64,000 bases of DNA from assembly GCA_037951105.1 (NCBI GenBank), contig JBAMJV010004317.1, positions 24,929-88,928 of the forward strand, given 5' to 3'. The notes under the pieces were generated by a model. That model did not search any database. It was given only the letters and a program-made list of their open reading frames with translations, and was not told the DNA's origin. Source of the stretch: Echinarachnius parma (taxonomy: Eukaryota; Echinodermata; Echinoidea; Clypeasteroida; Echinarachniidae). The position numbers and the translations under genes were made by a program. This document shows, one piece after another, positions 26,201 to 38,200 of this stretch (positions within the stretch are counted from its first letter, which is position 1; each line of letters begins with the position of its first letter).

Positions 26201-29200
26201 TTAAACACGGTTAAAGACACAGTGAGGAAATATTGCAAATATGCTGAGGGGAAATTCTGTGTGCCACGTGAAGCAGAATTGCAAGGTAACGTGCAGCTCT
26301 CCTGAAGATATAGCTATGGAGAAAGGATGTTATACCCAAAATTCAAAAGCATTGAGTCTTGAAAAGAATTTTTAAAACTTGGCTTTTTAATGTTGTTGTA
26401 TAGTTTGTATGAATGATTAGCAGAAGTGCGCTTAGAACAACTATGATAGGTTCAATAACATTATAATTGTTCAGGAATATATTTTTCACATGAAAGGCAA
26501 TGCAATGAATACATCTAGGATTTGTCAAATAAAAGTTAGACTGGGTTTACTAAATGTGTGCCCCCATGTCACTATAGCCCAAAAAGAATGTTAATATTTT
26601 TCCATTGACCCCCGCTTGACAGAATGGGTGCACCCACCGCTGAACAGTTTCAATGCAGCAACAGCTCCTAATGTAGTCCTGACCACACTAAGCACAGCTA
26701 TCCACCTGACAAAGACCAGCACGCTGCAAGGTTACTTCACACACATCATCATAGACGAGGCGGGACAAGCCCTAGAGACGGAGGCCATTATCCCTCTGAC
26801 CCTAGCAACGGAAGAGACTTGTGTGATCCTTGCAGGAGACCACATGCAGATAAACCCAAAGGTATCTATCCACACAAACTCCTGATGAGAACGGTTAAAA
26901 ACAAAATTGTTTCATTAAATTTGTTTTTATAATGCGGTAAATTATTCTGGCTAATTCTTTAAAGGGATCTAGTAACTTTGTTGAGATGTGCAAAAACTGA
27001 TGAATGGTTGATGCAATGTATACTGTTGTTATCTCATATGTCCTCAGGGTATTGTGTGAAAATTTCAGGTCAAATGGACAATGTATGGCCAAGTAATGAG
27101 CGAAAATGCAAAGTGATATTGGGTGATATTCACCAACTCACTGCATTCACTTTGTACAGGGATGAAAATCTCGCCCGGAGATTTTCTTATCTAAATACTT
27201 CAATCATACATATCTTTGTAATGAAAGGGAAACTTGAAAAACCGAAAGCTGTCCCATGATTTTATTGTTAATACGAATACAACAAGGTATAAAGGAACCG
27301 CTAGAATTACAATTTTATTTTGAGGATTTGGACAATGTTACTAAGTCCCTTTAACACAACACAAAGCTATAACATGTGCAGCAGATATTCTTCAAGAAGT
27401 GAGTAAATTGTACCTCAGACATGGTAGCAGTCTCTCAGTGCCAATTTGTGGAATAAATTTTTTGCTCAAGGTATTATGACCTGTTTTATAATCCCCATTC
27501 TACTTCTTCTCATCAACGCCTGTTCAGCATCTACCTGTATATCATTGCCAATGGTATCAGTTTCTATAAGACCTTGCACCCTAACTCTTTGATCTTTCCT
27601 ACCCTAAATCATCTTTAACCTTTCCCTCCAGTTCCAGCCTTGTCTGATTGGCTGCCGACTCTCACTGAAACTGTTTCCATTGTTCAGTGTTTCTGCCTCC
27701 TTTTCCCCCTATTTGCAGATATGTCCATGTGTCTTTATAGTCTACATGTCCTTGTCATGTTTGCCCAGGCAAAGATTCTGCTAGGATAGAAGCTAGGCTC
27801 CTATTACTGTCTCTCAGTTTATAGAGCTAGATTGTAACAATTGATACTCTGTGTATATGCACATATCTTAAATAATTATATTATTAAGTTTTTGTGTGTT
27901 TATTAGATATTAATATGCTTCTTTTATTTGGGCTTTATTGGTTTTAATCTTGTATGTTCATCAATGTATCGATTTTGAGCTTGAACTTTTCTAAATGATT
28001 TTTTTGTTTATCCGAATCCTTTTTTAGGTATATGCACCAGCTGGCAGGGAGGCCAAATTCAACATGTCCCTCCTGCAGCGGTTGTTCTTGCATGGCAGGC
28101 GGAACACCTGCCAATCTGCCTGTCTGTTCACGGAGAACTTCCGCAGTTGCCAACCAATCCTGGACTTCTTGGAGGTCCATTACGATAGATGCCTCAGTTC
28201 AAAATGCCCCGACAGACTGCATCCACGTCGCCAACCTCTCAGGTTTTCCGCAGTGAGTGGGAGGGATGTCCAGGTGGGAGGCTCGTATGTCAACCCCGCG
28301 GAAGCTCAGAAGATTGTTGAGGAGGTCCAGTCTCTTGCATCTGATTGGCCAGTTCAAGAATGGGGGATATTTGTCCCCGGGGACATTGCTGTTCTTTCTC
28401 CATACAAGCCCCAGGTAAACTTGATTTGTTCATTGTGTTTGTGTTTGTTCATTGTGCTTATTCATATGAGGAACTCTGCAATAATGATATTTTTGTTATC
28501 ACTGTGGAAAAGGATGTTTTTAAACGTTTTATGTCATTAAGAAAAATTGTTTTTGCATATTTATAAAGTAACAGACGTTGTTTATGTAATGGTTTTTTCT
28601 TCTGCATTCAGGTGGATCTTATTCGCAAGTTACTCCGCAGTAAAGATCTTCATGAGATCACTGTGGAAACAGTTCAGAATGTGCAAGGTAAACTGAAATG
28701 CAATTTGACATTTTGTTCATCAACTGTTCATGTAACTTACAATTGCCAAATAAAGAGCTGAATTAAATGCTTTACTATAAGATATGACATCAAAACAAAA
28801 GTTCATAGAGCTAGTTCAGGGTTGGTCATGTCCAATAATGACATGTTATAATGCTTTTCTTGTTTTAATTCATATCTTCAGGCCTGCAATTTGTATTTGT
28901 TTTGATAGTTTTTTGTCTTTTAAAATACAAATTTAAACAAAATTATGGTGTAATTAAAGCACTGAATGAACAAAATTATTTATCAAAAATTATACTGCAT
29001 ACTTATTTCATGAAAGCAATATGTTTATAGGGAAGTAACTTTTTGCATTTAACTCATTTCCAACTGCAGGAAGAGAATTCCGTGCAGTATTTCTGAGCAC
29101 TGTGCGGACAAAGTCGTCTCTGAACCAAGTGGACTTCACAACTCTTCCGCAGAGCAAGACGAGGAACGTGAGAAGCCGTTACTGGTACGGGTTCCTATCT

Positions 29201-32200
29201 GATCCCGGCCTTCTGAACACAGCCTTCACGCGGGCCAAATCTCTCATCGTTGTCACAGGAGATCCCTTGGCTCTGTGCTCTTCCGGGGAATGCCAGCGGA
29301 TGTGGATGCGATACATAAGGAAGTGTGAGGTCGGGCACAGCATTGATCCAGTCAAGCTGACGCTGGAAAACATCAAGACAGAGTTGAATACAGCCAGGAG
29401 GTTTCTTTGTCCTAGGTTTAGGGTGTCAACTGCCATGCAAGGTCCTTCAGCAAGTCCCTCTGTAAATATACACCAGCAGATGCCTACATATTGGGCAGAG
29501 GTAGAAAGCTGTTCTCTTCCTCTATCAGAGAAACAATATCCACCCATGGTGGACAGCCTTCACAGTGGTGATGTCAATAGCCATCAGGATGACGAGATCC
29601 TTGCAGCTCTGATAGCCGAACATCAAGGTCAGGAAGGAGTTGAGTTAGATCTGCAAGAGGAAGGTCCTGATGGAGCATTGGCAGCTTGTATTGAGCCAGA
29701 GGCCAAAGTTGTACTCGGAGTGCAGAACATTCTAGTGCAAAATGGAGAGAGATATAGGGTTTTTGATGGAAGTCGGTTCAGTAACCCCAACCATCGGATT
29801 TGGTTCGGTGCAGCAGATGCAGATGTATATGATTCAGATGATGGTGATGATGAGGGTGAGTTGCAGAATGGAGGACAAGACAGAACCGATGATGATCTAC
29901 TCAGATGTACAGTAAACCATCCTAACAGATACAAGATAGCAACCTTCAAGCAAGATGAAAGGGGAAGAATGCTAGCTATTCCGCATGACAGGTGTGCAGG
30001 GGAGAAGATTGTGATCCCCAAAAGAGCTCATCGCGGGCGTGCTTTGCATGGAGAAAAAGTCGTCGTGGAAATCATGAGAGATGATGATGCTGATGAAGAA
30101 GAGGAGCATGAAGAAAATGATCACAATGTTGAAGAAGAGAGTCGAGGGAAAGTCGTAGGTATCCTGAAACCAAATGACATGCGGCTGAAAAAGGTAGTTT
30201 GCAACCTTGATCCATACAGCAATGACCTCATGGTACCACTAGACCCCACCCTTCCTAAAATGAAGATACTAGGGCAAGAAAAGGGAGAAAAGCAGAGCAA
30301 GATACAGATTCCTCTGTATGAAGTGACCGGGGGTAGCACAAGAACAGAAATTAGAATGAATGACAAGGGTTCTGTTCAGGTTACTAATGCCAACAGAGAA
30401 AATACGCTCTTTATTGTTCGGTATCTAGAATGGTTCAAAGGCAACCCATATCCACATTGTGCAGTCATCGGTGAACTGCCTCCTGGCATCACAAAAGAAC
30501 AGGGAATGACTAATCTGAAATTGAAGCACAGTATCAGGGAAGACTCAAGGAATGCAAGGGAACATGTGCAAAGAGAATTTCCTGTAGGTTGGAGTCATTC
30601 CAAAGAGCTTTTCCAGCGAAAAGACCTGCGAGGCAAGGCTGTATTCACAATTTCACCTGAGGGACGTAAAGATATCCCCTTGGGTCTCAGCATAGATCCT
30701 CTTCCTCAAGATTCACACAGAGTTGGCATACACATCTCAGATGTGGCCTACTTTGTAGAGAAAGGCAGTCCAGTGGACAGGGATGCATGCAAGAGAGGCA
30801 TTTCATTCTGCACCTCATCTCCAGATGGGAAGATTCACATGCTTCCAGCAGAGCTGAGTGAGGACTTGTGTAGCATCATTCCGGGTGAGGATAGGCTTGC
30901 GCTGTCGATCTTTGTTGTCCTTGATAAAGATGGCAAAGTGATTGCAGAGCCTTTCATAGAGAGGACCGTTATTCGATCTTTCTTGGATATCTCACCGGCT
31001 GAAGCAGAAAGATTGATTGTGGATGACGACAGGTTGACCGACAGCGGTGACATTGCCATACCAGTCAGGATGCTTGATGAACTCGCCAAGAAACGTTGTA
31101 GAGAACGCCTCGGAAATGAGTGGAGGCAGTTCGATTTTGGTGGTGATACAAATGAGCCCTTCCCAAGAGCCAATCGTTTGATCAGAGAAATAAAACTCCT
31201 TGCAAGTTGTATGGCGGCAGAAAAGTGTCTACGTACATTCCCGGATTGCACTGCTCTTCTGCGGCAACTTCCCCCTGCTGCAGATCAGCTTCAGACATGG
31301 CAGGAGCACCATGGCAGCACTGCTGCTAAGAGTATGATGATTCCTGCATCAGCTGTTGGTAACCAGCCAGGCGATCAAGTTGAAGCTGAAGCTGATATTG
31401 TCATGGGTTCTAAGGCATGGGACGAAATGAAAAGGCTGGCTGATGTAGACACGCTGACGAGACGTGATATGGAAGCTGTTAGGAATGTCTTGCTCAACGA
31501 CATGAACCATCCAAAACAGGCTGTCGCCCTATCAGCATACAGAGCCATCCAAGAACATCCTGAGTATACTGACACAACAAATCGAGCTGACCCTTCAAGA
31601 ACTGCTCATTTCTCTTCTGGATGTCAAGCACTTGCCCCCTGTGTAGACCCTCTAAGCTCAAACATGGCTCTAGTGTTTCAAAGATTACTCATTGAGTCAT
31701 CGAGAGGAGAAGAAGAAGCAGTGTGCCCATACAAACCATCAGAGATGGCGGATATCACCCATCAATGCAACATACAAGTTGAACGCGGAAGAAGGTTCAC
31801 AACTGATGTCCAAATTTTGATGCTCTCCCTTGAACTCATGGAGTCTCCTCGACAGGTGACATCCTATGTAGAGCAGTTAACAGAGACACAGATGAAATTG
31901 ATGTTGCCGTCCTGCTCATACGTTCCTATAAAACATCGCTTCCTGGACTACAGCAAGTTGAAACCAAGTGAGAGGCCGACAGTGAACTCGGAAGGTGTCA
32001 ACATTTCATGGGAGATTCCGTATGTTGATGGGAGACAAGTACTCAACCCAGCGGTTGAGCCTGATTCCTACCCTAAGACATTTTCCATACCAGCAGCCAG
32101 GCGGCAACAATTGCTGAGAGCAATTGAACATGCGAGCAGTGAAGAGACCAGAAGAGCAATTGAAATTGCAGGGCTTCATGGCCAGAACAACCCAAATCCA

Positions 32201-35200
32201 TTCAATGGTCAAGACCCAAACCAAGCTGGAAGAGGTGATGGAAGGAGTGTGCCTCTGCAGCGAATGTTCAAACGAGGGGACCCTTGCAACATCCAGCTTC
32301 ATGCCCAGCTTGTTAGAGGCGAGCTGGTCCCCAAGATACAGACCTTCACCTTGACAGGCTCACTGGATCAATGCATCCACCATCGCAGTGATCCAATTCT
32401 CTGCTTTTCCAGGATTGCCACCAAAAAACCTGGCGACGAGAGGAATATTGAAGAGTACAAAGCGAACTGGAAACCGATCACATCAATGATGTCTGCTCAC
32501 AGCGCCGTCGTGAATGACAACTCGGTCATCCATAAAGATATCCAGATTACTTGGGAGAGGAAGGGTGACATAATCAACGGTTCCTTTCTCATCTCTGCCA
32601 ACTTTTTGCGCAGACTCTTCATTCGCATCTTTGTCAGCAGGGATGACAGGAGTAAGGAGTTGGAATATCTGTGCATCCGCTACGGTATGCTTGTTGAGAG
32701 CGGCGGCAACTCTGACCCCTTCAACCAGGGCATGGGACAACTGTGTGCAGGGGGCGATCAGAGGAAGCAGACCTTTGTAGCTCACTGTCTTGTCACGGAC
32801 ATCAAGGATGACCGCCCGATCACAGACATCAATGACGACCACCCGACTGGTCCACAGGATGCTGCTAAGAGTAAACGGGTCAGGAAGAACCTTTCACCTC
32901 CCTTCGATCTGGACTGCCCTTGGGAAGAGGATGAGGACAGGAAACCTATGACAATTGTGGAGTTCACTGTTCACACAAAGTCTATGCCATTTCCAGGCAT
33001 TCTGCTGACAGGAGAGGGCGGAAAAGGAGCAACAGTAGAGTTCATCCTGAAGCCAGAACCTGACAGGTAACTATCCAAGTTGACATAAATTGCACCTACA
33101 TTACCCGTACATTAAAATACTCCCCAGTAAGATTGGCAAGATTTAAAGTTACTGTTCTCCTTTCACAAGCGAAAATTTGCTAGATTGATCCATGTATATT
33201 TGCTGGATTGATTGTCTTATATGAAAGAAAATTGGGCTCCCTGATGCTCAACCCTGAGACCTTCTGATGCTAAACTGGTGCTCTTACACCGACTGAGCTA
33301 GAAAGCTCCTCTGTTATTTTGTAATGTGAAAGAAAATACAATTCAAGAACTAGTCTGAAAAGATGACGGTTAGAAAATACTTTTAAATTAAACATTTAGA
33401 TCTTGGTACTATCTTGTTACAATCATTTAATTCATCTGGCAACTGCTAGCTGTCCATCATTTTATTTTGTATTTTATACTTCTTATTCACATACCATAAC
33501 TGAACTTATTTTTTATTAAGCACAAGCTGAGCTATTGTTCAATTAGATTTGTCATGTAACAGTGTGCTGCGTATTCAGTTCTCATATTATGCAACTCATT
33601 CGGTTTGAAGGTTTAATCGATCAGATGAAACAAAGGCTCTGAACAATAAAAAAATTATGTTTTTCTTCTTTATAGTCCTGTGTGATCTTTGATTGTTATG
33701 TTACTATCAATCTGATACATTTCCTTTTCCTTTATCAAGGCGTGTTGAGGATGTGATCAACAAGATTGAGCGAGCTTCACCATTGGTCCAGAACATTCTC
33801 CTTCATCCGCAAACGAGACAAGCCCCACAAGGTAGGCCACAATTCTGTTGAAATTGGACACAAATTTTAACCCTGACTTTCTGTCACTGAATGTGATCTG
33901 GAACATAAAACTGGCTAACCCAAATTGCTGATCTGGTTAATATTTGTCTTGATGAAAAATTCCATACCTAGTGAAACCAGTTGGTTTGTTCCTATGTTGT
34001 GGAGCTATTCCGTACTGCTTTGGGGGGCTAACTTGTATCTGTATACTTTCTATACATACATGTAGGTTCTGACGACATCACACGGACCCTGCTCCGTAAG
34101 GCCAGAGAGATGGCTGATCTGCGTGTTGCAGGGACTAGACTCAATCCGCTCAACGAGTCGCAGGCAGAAGCTGTGAGGATGGCTCTCAGAAGCGCCTTCT
34201 CCGTCATCCAGGGTCCACCAGGTTAGTCTGTGATTGGTTGTAAAGTTACGTGGAATATATTAAAGCCCTTACCTACTGGCAATCTTGGTGGTCTAGTGGT
34301 TTATATAATGCTTCTTGTCTAGCATCAAGTGGTCATGGGTTCAATCCCAACCCAAGTTGCTGTGAGATATACCTTCTCTGTCATCTAGGGCCCACCAGGT
34401 TAGTCTGCTATTGGTTTTAATGTAATGTGGAGTATTAAAGCCTTAACCTACTGCAATCTTGGTGGTCTAGAGGTTAATAATTTGTTGCCATAGGGCTGTA
34501 ACCAACAATTCACTTGTATCAATGACTGAATGGTCATATAACATTTAAAATAAGGTTGTTATAAAATATGATATATTAGTATAAGGTTGCCTCTCATTTT
34601 ATTACATAGGTTAGTAGATAAGTAGTGTTCATCAGGATTTTTCGTCATTGTTAATTATTGTTATCCCTCTGTTTGATACCAGGAACTGGCAAGACGGTAA
34701 CGGGTGCATACCTTGCATACTTCTACGCTCAACTCAACAAGCAGCTTCCCACAGGCGGCGATCATCCTCATGTGCTGTACTGTGGGCCTTCCAACAAGGC
34801 TGTAGATGTTGTCGCAGGTATGATAATGAAACATCACTTCTCATCATGTGTAGTAGTAGTAATGATGATGATGATTATGACGATGATGATGGTGATGATG
34901 ATGGTGGTGGTGGTGATGATGTCATCATGTGCTGTATTGTGGGCCTTCCAACAAGACTGTTGTCGTCGCAGGTATGAAACTTTTCTCATCATGTATAATA
35001 CCCAGATAACAATGCTACGTTGGCCCATCGTTGGCCCAATGTAGGCGGTCATGTTGGGCCAACGTCAAAACGTGACGTCTAGCCCACGTCATTCTTGCCG
35101 CTGGGCCCTCGTTGGCCCAACCCCCATACGCCAACGTCAATTGCCAACGTTGAGCCAACGTTTGCCCAACCATTTATTTTGCTATTTCTGACGTCAAGCC

Positions 35201-38200
35201 AACATTGAGCCGACTAAACCCCAACGTTAATACGACTATATAAGTCAATGTCGGGCCAACGTTAAAACGTGACGTTTTGCCCACGTCATTCTTGCCGCTG
35301 GGCCCTCGTTGGCCCAACCCAACAAGCCAACGTCGTACAAGTGTTGGGCCAACGTTTTCCCAACCCTTGCCCAACCTTTCCCCAACCCTTGCCCAACCTT
35401 TCAGTTGGCTAATTATGACATCGGGCCAACGTTTACCCAACCTTGGGCCAACTGTTAGCCAACCTTGGGCCAACTGTTAGCCAACCTTGGGCCAACATTG
35501 AACCAACCGTGAGCCAACCAACAATACGAACACTTTAAAAAAAAAGATTAGTAGGCTGCATGGTGTTACATATTCTACCCTTCCGTCATTCAAACGTTAA
35601 GTCCTATATATCCTATATCCTATATCTCCTATATCTTAAACCTAATCCTAAACGTATCATACCCTATCCTATCCTATCGTCTTAACAATAACAATATATA
35701 ATGCAATCGACTTAGTATATATATCCTCATACATACTATGTACATTTGTTGTAGTTAGTAATTGCCGAGAGTAGATTATAAAATAATCAGCCTTTGAATC
35801 ATTATTCATAAGACTATTATTCAGGTGTCATTTAGTTTTATAAATTATATAGAAAAACAAGGACATGATAACACTGTTTTCAATACAAATAATAGCAAAA
35901 ATAGGAATTTTTCTGTTCACTAAATTATGATCGTTTATAATCGATCATGAACCCCGATAGCAATTCTGCGTTGGCCCAATGGGTGATTTCAAGTATGGTG
36001 TTTAGGGCTGGTGTTAGTGTTTATCAAACTGGCGTTTGTGTGTAATAAACACTAACACCGGCCTTAAAGACCATACTTGAAATCACCCATTGTCGGCCCA
36101 CTTACGACGCATTGGGATCGATTGCGGAACGAACCTTTACCGATCATAAATCACTAATTAATAGGTGTATCAAAGTTAATAAAGAGGGGGCTGTGCAGAG
36201 GGGCTTTGCACCGCGAATATTTTGTTAATAACATTTAATGTACAATATTTCCCGTCATTTATCAAAAAGGATAGACATATTGCATAGTATATTATTCAAA
36301 ACTAGCCCTTCAACAACTATATATAAGCAATACAAGTGTATACCGCACATTATATTATCGATAATATTACAACAAATTATATAGAAAACAAAGACATAAC
36401 ACTCTTTTCAATTCAAATAATAGCAAAAATAGGAATTTTTCTGTTCACTATTATGATCGTTTATAATCGATCATGAACCCCGATAGCAATTTACAAATTT
36501 AACAAAATCATAATATACATGTAAGGTACAATATTTCACAATTTCCCCTCATTTATTAAAAAGGACAGACATTGCATAGTATGTTAGTCAAAACTAGCCC
36601 TTGAACAACTATAAACAATACAAGTATATAATGTACATTATATTATCGATAATATTACAACAATCCAAAATGTTCCAAAAAGGTTTTCATACATTGTTGG
36701 TAGCACATAATTAAAATATATTTTAAGTATTATATAATATATTATACAATTTACGAAATCCGTATCGTGACATTGTACATTTTAAGTCGCATGGAGGTTC
36801 ATCTAAAATTACTCCCCCAATGTATGAAATGGACTGTTTCCCTATACCTGTCTTGATTTAGCTATCTTGCATTTTGTTAATCAATTTCCCAGTGAAATAT
36901 ATAGCAGTGGTTCAATCATTTGTTCGTCATATTCGTATCTATATTACTACAAATGAAGTACAGTCCACTTCTGGTAAAGAGAGTTCAGCATTGGTTAACC
37001 CGAGTTTTGGTAACTAAAACCTGCATCATTACATTACAAACTAACAGTTATAACTTACTTCACCATGTTCGAAAGGAATAACACAACACATTACTGAGTA
37101 AAAAGGATGTTCCCATTAAAAAGAGAGACATTAAAACTCAAGAGGACGCTCTTTAAAAACCTATTGGTCTTAACATTTACAAATAAAATGTTGTGCATGT
37201 CATGATTTGTTGAAATAGTGATTAGATAGAGAGATAATCAACGATTATTTAAAAACATCTTTACTATAGTACCTTTTTAAAAAGGAGAAGCAATTTTTTA
37301 ATTTGTTAGCGGCCGGTTCAAAGTTATATTTTGTGTTCCCTACAATTTTTAAAATGTTATGTTAATGGATATCTCAGGCATTTCTGAACCAATTTTGATC
37401 AAATTATAGTTTATTCTGTCATTACAATTGTATGCTCTTTCAAATTTGATACAGTACTCCGTGTTTGATTATATCACACACATATTGTATGTAGCACCCT
37501 CTATACCAAAACCCAACGCAACTATCCTTTAATACCTTGATACCAAAAAACTATTTTCTCGGTAACGATTTCTATATAGACAATATGAATTCGGTCTAAT
37601 ATATTTTCTTTACACCTATAACGCGTCAATATCCCAATATTTGACCTCATTACATTTAAATATATGTGTAAATCCTCTCTAAAAAGTGCGAAACCGGCTA
37701 GAATCATCTGCAAACAATCCCAAATGCAAATAATACAGTAGGTTTGGAAATCTTTTGTATAAAATATGAGGAAAAACGCTGGTTCCACTACAGATCATTT
37801 TGAAACTCCACATGTAATCGGATAAAACGGATAAATATGCCTTGACCACGAGCACCGAGTGGGATGTATGCGAATTTCATGAACTAATTGTAGGGAACAA
37901 TGTTGCTGTGTTGCTGTGTTGCAGTGTTGCGTCCAAATGGACGTTTTTAAATTGTTGTTTAAACGTTAGAAAAAAGAAGAAAAAAAACTTTCATGTATTT
38001 GATTTCAACTGCAAGTACCAGCATATAGCCTGTCGGACGCTGGAAACGTTCTAAGAACGTTTTTTAAACGTTGATTAAGGAAGAAGACCTACGTGACCTA
38101 ATAAAAAAAAAACGTTTTGTAAATGTTGATTAAAGACGAATACGTGACCTAATTAAAACGTTTTGTAAAGTTTTGTGTTTGCTGGGTAGTGCCCGTAATG

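Noticed and set aside
29179-31575. Several minus-strand open frames opposite the 4-kb exon
   Set aside because: They are shadows of the coding strand; none has a recognisable motif.
34658-35044. Long frame that continues past exon 24
   Set aside because: It is readthrough into the GAT microsatellite; the GTATGA donor at 34818 and the exon 25 frame fit the helicase order.
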